DNA from: an uncultured Gemmiger sp.
GTDB lineage: Bacteria; Bacillota; Clostridia; Oscillospirales; Ruminococcaceae
Direction of reading: 5' to 3'
Assembly (NCBI GenBank): GCA_947629015.1
Contig: CANRCB010000002.1
Location: 1-64,000, forward strand
DNA: 64,000 bases
The notes under the pieces were generated by a model, which was given only the letters and a program-made list of their open reading frames with translations, searched no databases and had not been told where the DNA came from. Positions 37,377 through 45,170 of this stretch are shown piece by piece. The translations under genes and the position numbers were made by a program. Position 1 is the first letter of the stretch; every line of letters starts with the position of its first letter.

Positions 37377-39212
37377 ATGGTTCAGGAAAATCTGCGCAAC
37401 ATCGCCATCATTGCCCACGTTGACCACGGCAAGACCACGCTTGTGGATCAGATGCTCAAGCAGTCGGGCGCGTTTCGGGCCAACCAGCAGGTGGCGGAGC
37501 GGGTGATGGATTCCGGCGATATCGAGCGGGAGCGCGGCATCACCATTTTGGCCAAGAACTGCTCCTGCGTGTACAACGGCGTCAAGATCAACATCGTCGA
37601 CACCCCCGGCCACGCCGATTTTGGCGGCGAGGTGGAGCGCGTGCTCAAGATGGTCAACGGCGTGCTGCTGCTGGTCGACGCGGCCGAGGGCTGCCTGCCG
37701 CAGACCCGCTTTGTGCTGCAAAAGGCATTGCAGCAAAACCTTTCGCTCGTCATCGCGGTGAACAAGGTCGACCGGCCGGACGCCCGCGTGACGGAGGTCA
37801 TCGACGAGATCCTGGAGCTGCTGATGGATCTTGGCGCCACCGACGAGCAGCTGGACAGCCCGATGGTGTTCTGTTCCGGGCGCAACGGCACCGCCAGCTA
37901 TGACTGGACCGGCACCCAGACCGGCACCGACCTCAAGCCGCTGTTCGAGACCATCCTCAAGTATGTGGCCCCGCCGGAGGGCGAGCCGGATGCACCCTTG
38001 CAGATGCTCGTCTCGAGCGTGGATTACAACGATTATGTCGGCCGCATGGGCGTGGGGCGCATCCAGAACGGCGTGCTGAAGGTCGGCCAGCAGGTGCAGG
38101 TGTGTGACTGGCACGACCCGGCGCTGCACTGGACGGGGCGCATCACCAAGCTGTTCGATTTCAAGGCCAACGGCCGCGAGGCGGTGGAGAGCGCCGCCGC
38201 GGGCGACATCGTCGCCTTCGCGGGCCTGACCGACATCAACATCGGCAACACCCTTTGCGAGGCGGGCGCCGAGGCCGCGCCCCTGCCCTTCCTTAAGATC
38301 AACGACCCGACGGTGGAGATGACCTTCTCGGTCAATGACAGCCCCTTTGCCGGCAGGGAGGGCAAGTATGTGACCTCCCGCCAGATACGGGACCGGCTCT
38401 ACCGCGAGCTGCTCAAGGACGTGGCCCTCAAGGTGGAGGACAGCGAGACCACCGAGAGCTTCCGCGTGATGGGCCGCGGCGAGATGCACCTTTCCATCCT
38501 CATCGAGACGATGCGCCGCGAGGGGTATGAATTGCAGGTAAGCCCGCCGCACGTTTTGACCCGCACCGAGAACGGCCAGACACTGGAGCCGATGGAACGC
38601 GTGGTCATCGACGTGCCGGAGACCTACCAGGGCGCCGTGATGACGGCGCTGGGCACGCGCAAGGCCATTTTGCAGAATATGCAGCTGGTGGGCAGCCGCA
38701 CCCGGCTGGAGTTCCGGATGCCCAGCCGCGGGCTGTTCGGCTACCGCAGCCAGTTCTTGACCGACACCCACGGCGAGGGCGTGATGAACACCATCTTTGA
38801 CGGCTACGATGTCTGGCAGGGGGACATCGCCACCCGCAGCACCGGCTCCCTCATCAGCTTTGACACCGGCGAGGCGGTGACCTACGGCCTGTTCAACGCC
38901 CAGCAGCGCGGCACGCTGCTGATAGAGCCCGGCGAGAAGGTCTACGCCGGGCAGGTGGTGGGTTATACCCCGACGGGCGAGGACATCACCGTCAACGTCT
39001 GCAAGACCAAGCACCTGACCAACACCCGCGCCTCCGGCAGCGACGACGCGCTGCGCCTTGTGCCGGTGAGCCGGATGAGCATGGAGGCGTGCCTTGAGTT
39101 TTTGGCCGCCGACGAGCTGCTGGAGGTCACGCCCGAGAACCTGCGTATGCGCAAGCGTATTTTGGACCATGACCTGCGCATGAAGGCGCTGAGCAAAAAG
39201 AACAAGGGGTAA
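37377..39212 (+). CDS. typA: Ribosome-binding GTPase TypA/BipA
   Basis: A translational GTPase involved in ribosome assembly and stress adaptation. 611 residues: G1 AHVDHGKTTLVDQML, G2 ERGITILAKN, G3 DTPGHADFGGEVERVL, G4 NKVDRPDAR; then domain II, EF-G-like domains III and V (FRVMGRGEMHLSILIETMRREGYE, SRGLFGYRSQFLTDT) and the BipA-specific C-terminal domain (NVCKTKHLTNTRASGSDDALRLVP). The ATG at 37377 gives the conserved N-terminus; AAGGAAGAGGG is a little distant. Confidence 0.96.
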   Translation: MVQENLRNIAIIAHVDHGKTTLVDQMLKQSGAFRANQQVAERVMDSGDIERERGITILAKNCSCVYNGVKINIVDTPGHADFGGEVERVLKMVNGVLLLVDAAEGCLPQTRFVLQKALQQNLSLVIAVNKVDRPDARVTEVIDEILELLMDLGATDEQLDSPMVFCSGRNGTASYDWTGTQTGTDLKPLFETILKYVAPPEGEPDAPLQMLVSSVDYNDYVGRMGVGRIQNGVLKVGQQVQVCDWHDPALHWTGRITKLFDFKANGREAVESAAAGDIVAFAGLTDINIGNTLCEAGAEAAPLPFLKINDPTVEMTFSVNDSPFAGREGKYVTSRQIRDRLYRELLKDVALKVEDSETTESFRVMGRGEMHLSILIETMRREGYELQVSPPHVLTRTENGQTLEPMERVVIDVPETYQGAVMTALGTRKAILQNMQLVGSRTRLEFRMPSRGLFGYRSQFLTDTHGEGVMNTIFDGYDVWQGDIATRSTGSLISFDTGEAVTYGLFNAQQRGTLLIEPGEKVYAGQVVGYTPTGEDITVNVCKTKHLTNTRASGSDDALRLVPVSRMSMEACLEFLAADELLEVTPENLRMRKRILDHDLRMKALSKKNKG

Positions 39213-39236
39213 CGCCCCCCCGCCCCGCAAACACCA

Positions 39237-41129
39237 ATGCCAAAATTTTTACAAAACATCACAGCGGCCCTGCGCCGCACCAAACTGGCCATCACGGTGA
39301 GCGTGGCGGCCGGTTTGGCGTTGCCGTACCTGTACGGCTGCCTGTGTGAGTATGTGCGGGACGGCCGCCTGCCGCAGACCCTTGCCTACATCCGGCAGTA
39401 CGCCGTGCCCATCGCCCTGGGGGCGGCGGCCACGGCGCTCGTGTACTGGTTTTTCACGCTGCTCACGGCGCGGCCGTGGGTGGGCAGCGCCGTGACGGGC
39501 ACGCTGCTGTGCGCCATGAGCTGGGTCAGCCGCCAAAAGCTGACCTACCGCGGGGACCCGCTGCTGCCCAAGGATCTGTTCGCCGCCGGCGACGTCGCCA
39601 ACATCGCGGCGCATATGCGCCTGAGCGTGCCGCCGGCGACGCTGGTGTTTTTGGCTGCGGTGCTTTTGGCCACGCTGCTGTTGTGGCCGGTGCGCCTGCC
39701 GCGGCCGCGCCGGCGCGCGGCGCGCGCCGGGCTGGCGCTGGCGCCGCTGGCGGCGCTGGCGCTGTATTTCGGCACCGTTTTGTACAACGAGCCGCTGATG
39801 CTGCGCTACGGCATCTACCTGTCCCGCGTATCTTTTGCCGACACCTACTACCGCGGCAGTTTTGTGACGAGCTTTTGCACCCAGACGGCCAGCCTGTTCC
39901 CGGTAAAGGCCCCGGAGGGCTACGGCGAGGAAAGCGTGGCCGCGGCGCTGGCGCGCGGGCCTTTGCCGGACACGGACGCCGGGCAGCGGCGGTGCGATGT
40001 GTTCGTGGTGCTGCTGGAGAGTTATTTCTTTTTGGACAACTACGACACCGCCACCGTCTCCGAGCCGCTGACGCCCAATTTTGACCGCCTCAAGGCCGAG
40101 GGCATCAGCGGGCAGATGCTCTCCTCCGGGTACGGCGGCGGCACCGCGAACGTGGAGTTCAGCGTGCTTTCGGGGTATCTGCACACCTTTTTGCCGGCGG
40201 GCTCCTTCCCGTATATGGAATATGTCGGGGACGGGTTTTTGTGCTACCCGCAGTTCTTAAAGGCGCACGGCTACCGCACGCTGGCCGTGCACCCCTATAC
40301 CCGCACCTACTATGACCGCAACGCCGCCTACCCGGCCATGGGGTTTGACACCTATGTGAGCGGGGAGGCCTTCTCCCCTGCCGACCAGGTGGGCGAATAC
40401 GTCGGCGAGCAGGCCACGCTGGACAAGGCCCTTGCGCTGTGGCGCGAGGCCGCGGCGGACGGGCCGGTGTTCGTGCACGTGGTCACGATGCAGAACCACG
40501 GCCCCAACAAGCCGGGCAAGTACCCGGCCGGTTACGCGGTGCGAGCCGAAACGCCGGAGGCGGACGCCGCGCACAACGGCAGCCTTGCGAGCATCGCCAC
40601 CGGCCTGCGCGACATCGACGCCGCCATCGGCGCCTTCTGCGATGCGCTGCGCGCCGAGGACCGCGATGCGGCGGTGCTGTTTTTCGGCGACCACCAGGCC
40701 AGCGTCAACGGCGACGGCGGCTACAACGGCCATGACCTGCTGGGGGACATTGCCACCTATGCGGCGCTGCCCGCCGAAGAGAAGACCCTGCGCAGCCATG
40801 TGACGCCCTACCTGATGTGGGCCAATTTTGCCACCGGCCGCGAGGGCGAGGACGCCGGCCTGCTGCCCAGCCATATGCTGCTGCCGGTGATGCTGGACGC
40901 CTTTGACGTGGTGCGCCCTGCGTGGTTCGATTGGCTGCTTGCGGCCGACGGCACGCTGGGGGAGCTGGACTATGACCTGTATTTTACCCCTGAGAACGCG
41001 CTTTTGGAGAAAATGACCCCCGCGCAGCGGGAAACCTACCGCGCGCAGGCGCTTTTGCAGTACGACCTGATGTTCGGCGGGCAATACGCCGCCGCATCGC
41101 TCTACCAGGGCACGCCCACCTCCGGGTAA
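39237..41129 (+). CDS. LtaS-like sulfatase-fold phosphoglycerol transferase
   Basis: A 630-residue membrane enzyme of the lipoteichoic acid synthase/sulfatase family. About five N-terminal spans (to residue 190) are followed by an extracellular domain with metal- and substrate-site motifs VVLLESYFFLDNYD (Glu), GYGGGTANVEFSVLSGYL (nucleophile Thr), TMQNHGPNKPGKYP (His) and VLFFGDHQAS (Asp-His). Length and order match LtaS and related glycerophosphate transferases. It follows typA by 24 bases without a close ribosome binding site. The polymer made is uncertain. Confidence 0.88.
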   Translation: MPKFLQNITAALRRTKLAITVSVAAGLALPYLYGCLCEYVRDGRLPQTLAYIRQYAVPIALGAAATALVYWFFTLLTARPWVGSAVTGTLLCAMSWVSRQKLTYRGDPLLPKDLFAAGDVANIAAHMRLSVPPATLVFLAAVLLATLLLWPVRLPRPRRRAARAGLALAPLAALALYFGTVLYNEPLMLRYGIYLSRVSFADTYYRGSFVTSFCTQTASLFPVKAPEGYGEESVAAALARGPLPDTDAGQRRCDVFVVLLESYFFLDNYDTATVSEPLTPNFDRLKAEGISGQMLSSGYGGGTANVEFSVLSGYLHTFLPAGSFPYMEYVGDGFLCYPQFLKAHGYRTLAVHPYTRTYYDRNAAYPAMGFDTYVSGEAFSPADQVGEYVGEQATLDKALALWREAAADGPVFVHVVTMQNHGPNKPGKYPAGYAVRAETPEADAAHNGSLASIATGLRDIDAAIGAFCDALRAEDRDAAVLFFGDHQASVNGDGGYNGHDLLGDIATYAALPAEEKTLRSHVTPYLMWANFATGREGEDAGLLPSHMLLPVMLDAFDVVRPAWFDWLLAADGTLGELDYDLYFTPENALLEKMTPAQRETYRAQALLQYDLMFGGQYAAASLYQGTPTSG

Positions 41130-41384
41130 GCGGTGTCCCCCGTATGTGTCAGGGGCGGATCATTCCGGCCCTGCGCAGACTGTCGAAAAAGGGATATTTT
41201 AAACCCATCGGCCCTGACCGACATGAGTGGACGTTTTATTGCGCACCTTTTGATTTTCGAGGCTTAACGAGGCTTAAATAAATAAAGCACCTACAAGGGT
41301 GCACTTACTCACCACCGGCTGAGGCCGGCGGCAGTAAGTGCGCCCTTACGTTTTGATTGGCATATTTTTCTACCGCAATGCCCC
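41130..41384. repeat. Gene-free stretch with solo AGACTGTCGAAAAA repeat end and a long hairpin
   Basis: No gene is seen between 41130 and 41514. CAGACTGTCGAAAAA (41176-41190) matches the composite repeats at 17046 and 58114. AAGGGTGCACTTACT (41295-41309) pairs with AGTAAGTGCGCCCTT (41333-41347), with an inner CCGGC/GCCGG stem. Confidence 0.55.
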
Positions 41385-41478
41385 TTGACGATGCCCCAAG
41401 GATGTGATATGATAATAGTTAGTTAAGGCTAACCATAATGCACAAATAACTATACCGCTCGACGGAGCGGTTTTCTTT
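41385..41478 (+). promoter_or_regulatory. Promoter, GTTAG operator and early terminator
   Basis: TTGACG (41385-41390), 17-bp spacer, TATGAT (41408-41413), then the palindrome GTTAG-TTAAGG-CTAAC (41418-41433) and an intrinsic terminator CCGCTC-GACG-GAGCGG followed by TTTTCTTT (41455-41478). The predicted RNA is only about 58 nt. The following gene lacks a ribosome binding site. Confidence 0.6.
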
Positions 41479-41514
41479 AAGAACGGCGGTTAGAAAACGC
41501 TAACTCACGTGTGA

Positions 41515-42444
41515 ATGGAAAAATTGGCTATGAAAACAAATTCTGAACGGGCGCGGGAGCGGCTGACCTTGACGCCGGCGGTCGAGTTTACCTTGGAAAA
41601 GGATGGCTTCATCGGCGCGCTGTATCAGCCGGAGCGCAATGAATACCCCGGCAAGGCTGTCATTCTGTTCGGCGGCAGCGACGGGATTTACAATCTTACG
41701 AAGCTGGTGGCGGAGCAGTATGTGAAGCGCGGCATGACAGTCTTGGCTCTGGCATATTGGAATGAGCCCGGTCTGCCGGATGGCTTTGAAAAAGTCCCGG
41801 TGGAGTCGGTGGAAAAAGCCGCATTGTGGCTGCGCGGGCACGGCATGGAAAAGGTCGGCGTATGGGGCATTTCCATGGGCGCGGAACTGGCGCTGCTGGC
41901 CGGAAGCCTGATGCCGGAGTTGATTTCCTGCGTGACGGCGGTGTGCCCGACGAACATCTGCGGGCAGGGTTTCGTGAAGAAAAAGAGCATACAGGCGCTG
42001 GAGTGTTCCGCCTTTAGCTGGCGAGGCAAGGAACTGCCCTGGGCAAGGCTGAAGGCTTCCAAGTCCGCTATTCTCCGGGACAGCCTGCGGGAGCGGAGCG
42101 TCTGCCTGCGCTCCTGCTATGAGGACGCGGTGCAGAACGCCCCGGAGGAGGCGCAGATCCAGGTGGAGAACATCGGCGGTCCGGTGCTTCTCATCTACCC
42201 GGAGTATGACGCCATGTGGCCTTCCGAGCTGTCGGCAGAGAAAATCAAGGTGCGGCTGAAGGAGAAAAATTTTGCCCATCCCTTCAAGTGCATCAGCTAC
42301 AAATACGCCAGTCATATGCTTGTCCCGGTGAAGTCCCGCTCCACGGTCATGTTTCAGATAGAGCGGAAATATCCGGAGCAGTGCTGGGAGAGTGACATGG
42401 ACGCTTTTGAAAAGACGCTGGCGTTCTGGAAAGAGGTCTGGTGA
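41515..42444 (+). CDS. Alpha/beta hydrolase, acyl-CoA thioesterase/BAAT C-terminal type
   Basis: A 309-residue serine hydrolase. The fold is clear: ALYQPERNEYPGKAVILFGGSDG, the nucleophile elbow GVWGISMGAELALLAG, Asp in LIYPEYDAMWPSE and His in YKYASHMLVPV. The length and SDG oxyanion segment match the bile acid-CoA:amino acid N-acyltransferase C-terminal family found in bacteria as thioesterases or hydrolases of unknown substrate. Two starts are possible (41515, 41530), neither with a ribosome binding site, which suggests a joined or displaced 5' end. First gene of a lower-GC island. Confidence 0.75.
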   Translation: MEKLAMKTNSERARERLTLTPAVEFTLEKDGFIGALYQPERNEYPGKAVILFGGSDGIYNLTKLVAEQYVKRGMTVLALAYWNEPGLPDGFEKVPVESVEKAALWLRGHGMEKVGVWGISMGAELALLAGSLMPELISCVTAVCPTNICGQGFVKKKSIQALECSAFSWRGKELPWARLKASKSAILRDSLRERSVCLRSCYEDAVQNAPEEAQIQVENIGGPVLLIYPEYDAMWPSELSAEKIKVRLKEKNFAHPFKCISYKYASHMLVPVKSRSTVMFQIERKYPEQCWESDMDAFEKTLAFWKEVW

Positions 42445-42445
42445 G

Positions 42446-42637
42446 ATGAATTGGACGAGGATCGTACTGGACGGACTTGCCATGTGCGTGGTGTTCAATG
42501 TGTCCACTGCCCTGCTGTGGACAATCAGGCCTATGATGGAAACAGGATATAATCAGGCGAAGTCCGGCGAAGGACTGCCATATGCAGATGTGATATATGA
42601 TATAGATGCGGAGGGCCAGAACTGTGGACGAACATAA
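42446..42637 (+). CDS. Small membrane-like ORF between the hydrolase and the CPBP gene
   Basis: 63 residues beginning 1 base after the hydrolase stop, MNWTRIVLDGLAMCVVFNVSTALLW, with one hydrophobic segment, then a polar tail. It looks like the N-terminal part of a longer membrane protein. Its end overlaps a GTG with a good GGAGGG site that opens the CPBP reading frame. No family recognised. Confidence 0.4.
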   Translation: MNWTRIVLDGLAMCVVFNVSTALLWTIRPMMETGYNQAKSGEGLPYADVIYDIDAEGQNCGRT

Positions 42638-42678
42638 AAAGATAATTTCCTGGCCTCTTATTTGTGTAATTATATATA

Positions 42679-43245
42679 ATGATTTCAACTGCCATTACTA
42701 AACTCATACTTCCTCAATCAGCATATATTGTTAATCCAGATAATGTATTTGACCGATTACCTCACGACATTATACAAACAGTTCTAATATTACCCTTTTC
42801 TATTTCCTATTATAGCATTGTTCAAAATAGGCAACATGAGTTCAAATTCATCCAAAAAGCTCGGATTTGGTTATTTGTATTTATATTGGGTATAGTTTTT
42901 TCCCTTTTCTCGAATTTACCATTTGAAAAGAGATACGCCCTATTTTATTATTTGCTTGTTGTAGCCTGCGGTGAAGAATATGTTTTTAGAGGATTTTTAT
43001 ATGAGAAACTTCGAGCTGAATTTTCTTATGTAAAATCAGCTATAGTTAGCGGTGCTGTTTATGGGTTAGCACATGGCATATTTCAATTTATGATTTTGCA
43101 AAAATCATGGGTTTCAATTCCAAGTAATATTGGTAGTGGAATAATTGGTTCTCTACTTTTTTCATTTCTGCTTGATAAAGCAGGTACGATTATCTTTCCT
43201 ATTTTTACCCATTGGCTTATGGATTTTTGTGGCTACCTTTTGTGA
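42679..43245 (+). CDS. CPBP-family intramembrane protease, probably 5'-frameshifted
   Basis: 188 AT-rich codons for a membrane protein with the CPBP (CAAX protease-like) motifs: GEEYVFRGFLYEKL (EExxxR), AVYGLAHGIF (FxxxH-like) and THWLMDF (HxxxD-like). Such proteins act as abortive-infection factors, bacteriocin immunity or prenyl-protease-like enzymes. The ATG at 42679 has no ribosome binding site. A GTG at 42624 with GGAGGG begins VDEHKKIISWPLICVIIY in another frame; one extra TA in the (TA)n run near 42671-42678 would join both frames into one N-terminal membrane span. So the gene may be inactivated or phase-variable. Confidence 0.75.
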   Translation: MISTAITKLILPQSAYIVNPDNVFDRLPHDIIQTVLILPFSISYYSIVQNRQHEFKFIQKARIWLFVFILGIVFSLFSNLPFEKRYALFYYLLVVACGEEYVFRGFLYEKLRAEFSYVKSAIVSGAVYGLAHGIFQFMILQKSWVSIPSNIGSGIIGSLLFSFLLDKAGTIIFPIFTHWLMDFCGYLL

Positions 43246-43261
43246 ATACATTTATTAGTAG

Positions 43262-43378
43262 TGCATCTTCAAAAACTCCTATCACTCCTTCGGGTTTAAC
43301 CGTAAAGAGCAGCTTACCCGCACTATTTTATTCCCGTTTGTTTCTATGTTGCTTGCTTGGATCTGCACAGTTTTGTGA
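43262..43378 (+). pseudogene. Remnant C-terminus of a membrane protein
   Basis: A stop-to-stop frame without start, including FGFNRKEQLTRTILFPFV then a hydrophobic end and TGA at 43376. It looks like the tail of a lost gene. Low-GC like its neighbours. Confidence 0.3.
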
Positions 43379-43410
43379 AAGGAGGATAGACTTAAGAAAA
43401 AGGAACGGAT

Positions 43411-43518
43411 ATGAGCGGATTAGAATTTGCTGTGGCGGTGCTGACGGTTATAGCGGTATTGACCTTTTGCTCGGCCATCAAGAGAATCTGTAAAAGGATC
43501 ATTCGTAATAATAGGTAA
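43411..43518 (+). CDS. 35-residue single-span membrane peptide
   Basis: MSGLEFAVAVLTVIAVLTF and a basic tail (KRICKRIIRNNR). AAGGA lies 6 bases before the ATG, and a stronger AAAGGAGG lies further up. One membrane span followed by positive charges is shared by several small toxins and regulators. Nothing else identifies it. Confidence 0.45.
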   Translation: MSGLEFAVAVLTVIAVLTFCSAIKRICKRIIRNNR

Positions 43519-43660
43519 CATGACGATTGATACCGACAGCGCTTTGCACACCCATTCATTTATCCGACAGTACGGGTTACAGCACGAAAACTACTGATGC
43601 GCTATCCTGAAAAATGTGTGGAGGCGGTCAAAGACTACTGAAATGCGGAGGTAAACGGAC

Positions 43661-44323
43661 ATGGAAAAGACCTTGAAGCGGCTTCAGCCCACTATGATGA
43701 AAGCTCTGCGGGAGAGGTACGGCGAAGCGGAGGCGAATGATCGTTGGACAGGGCTTGAGAGCCAGTTTAGCAGGTGGCTCCGGGAGGAAGGCGACTTGGG
43801 CGGCAGGAAAAACATGATGTCCTCCAATATGATGCTGTGCTACGCGGTCTGCGCCTTCTATGAGGCCATGGACAGGGAACTGACCCGCGAGCAGTTTGAC
43901 ATGATGGTGGAGGATGCGATGGCGGCATCATTCAGGCGCATGGGGATCATCAACATGAATCGGCTTTATCGGAACAGGACGCTGATGAAGCTCTGCCACA
44001 GCTTTGTCCAGCGCTACACGAAGAAGGTCGGTAAGTATCGCGGCAACAAGTGGGGCGACACCTGGAAGATCCGCGTGAACCCCAACGGCCACACGGTGGG
44101 CTTTGCCATGACGCTGGACTCCTGCCCGCTCTATGAATTTGCAAAAAAACGCGGGTACATGGACGTGCTGCCTTGGATGTGCGCCACGGACCAGCGAGTA
44201 GCCTGCGCCATGCACGCTCACCTCATCCGGCACAAAACCATTTCTTCAGGGGACGACTGCTGCGAATACTGGTATGTGGGTGATACCTCCCCGGAGGCGC
44301 TGGCGGACAGCGGATCAAAGTGA
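43661..44323 (+). CDS. L-2-amino-thiazoline-4-carboxylate hydrolase-like protein
   Basis: 220 residues resembling the ATC hydrolase family: helical N-terminal half, then GKYRGNKWGDTWKIRVNPN, a segment with TLDSCPLYEFAKKRGYMDVLPWMCATDQ, and GDDCCEYWYVGD at the end, with several conserved Cys. In Pseudomonas such enzymes open thiazoline rings on the way to cysteine; the clostridial members are not characterised. GGAGG is well placed. It belongs to the lower-GC island. Confidence 0.7.
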   Translation: MEKTLKRLQPTMMKALRERYGEAEANDRWTGLESQFSRWLREEGDLGGRKNMMSSNMMLCYAVCAFYEAMDRELTREQFDMMVEDAMAASFRRMGIINMNRLYRNRTLMKLCHSFVQRYTKKVGKYRGNKWGDTWKIRVNPNGHTVGFAMTLDSCPLYEFAKKRGYMDVLPWMCATDQRVACAMHAHLIRHKTISSGDDCCEYWYVGDTSPEALADSGSK

Positions 44324-44460
44324 GCGGATAAGAGAAATGCTTATGCCAGTTGTTCGCCGCCCTGGAAAGTAATTGCGGCAGTTGTGGTGGGGATTGTTAT
44401 TTTGATTTTTTGATGGCTTTACATGAGCGTGAACTATAAACAAGAAAGGACAGATGAGGA

Positions 44461-44724
44461 ATGAATAAGGTAACAGTAAAAATCGACGGCATGATGTGCG
44501 GGATGTGCGAATCCCACGTCAATGATGCCATCCGCCGGGCTTTCCCGGTCAAGAAGGTCACGTCCTCCCATGCGAAGGGCGAGGCGGTGATCCTGACAGA
44601 GACGGATATTCGAGAAGAAGCGCTCCGTACGGCTCTTGCGCCGACCGGCTACCGTGTGCTGGAAGTCCGTACAGAAGAATACAAGAAGAAAGGTCTGCTC
44701 GGTTTGCTGAAAGGAAACAGGTGA
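44461..44724 (+). CDS. Heavy-metal-associated (HMA) domain protein
   Basis: 87 residues; the ferredoxin-like fold of CopZ-type metallochaperones with the metal site GMMCGMCESHV (CxxC) at residues 10-20 and a Lys-rich C-terminal tail. No copper ATPase gene is adjacent. GAGGA precedes the ATG. Confidence 0.85.
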   Translation: MNKVTVKIDGMMCGMCESHVNDAIRRAFPVKKVTSSHAKGEAVILTETDIREEALRTALAPTGYRVLEVRTEEYKKKGLLGLLKGNR

Positions 44725-44772
44725 GGACGGTAAGGGGCAAAATATGTGCGCGAAAAACGAACCACTTGCGCA

Positions 44773-45117
44773 GACGAGGGCGATACCGCCAGAGCAAAAA
44801 ATACCGTGCAAGTCGCCTGTAAGGTATGCGCACGGTATTTTTTGCGACGGGGTGTGTCCTGTGAGAGGGGTATGAAGCGGCGCTATTTATAGTCCGCGTT
44901 CGCGGACGTATATTTCGGTTACGCCCTCGCTCGACGCTGTGCGCCCGCAGGCGCCTGCCGAAGCGCAACCGCCGCAAAGCGGCGGCCCTTGGCGCTCAGG
45001 CTCGGGCGTTTGCGCCGTGCCAAACTATTTTTGGCAAACTATTTTGGCAGGCGGCGGGCATAGCCCGCCGTGCGCAAACCCCCTCTTTTGCAGCGTGTCG
45101 CGGCACGCGACACGCTG
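44773..45117. repeat. Structured intergenic repeat, copy B (with internal insert)
   Basis: This gene-free stretch (44725-45170) repeats 5375-5541: GACGAGGGCGATACCGCC, the stem AAAAAATACCGTGC (44796-44809)/GCACGGTATTTTTT (44830-44843) with the same GTCGCCTGTAAGG loop, GCGACGGGGTGTGTCC, and the last stem CAGCGTGTCGCG (45091-45102)/CGCGACACGCTG (45106-45117). Relative to copy A the stems changed on both arms together. About 200 bp of GC-rich sequence with GTCCGCG/CGCGGAC is inserted in the middle. Confidence 0.8.
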
Positions 45118-45170
45118 AGCAGGGGCCGCATATTGCGGCCCCTGCGGTTTTGCTGCCTTTTGCGTGCCCT

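Noticed and set aside
37272-39230. Long open frame opposite typA
   Set aside because: Shadow of typA, which has all GTPase motifs.
44324-44460. A second small gene between ATC hydrolase and the HMA gene
   Set aside because: Only short hydrophobic fragments without start and ribosome binding site together.
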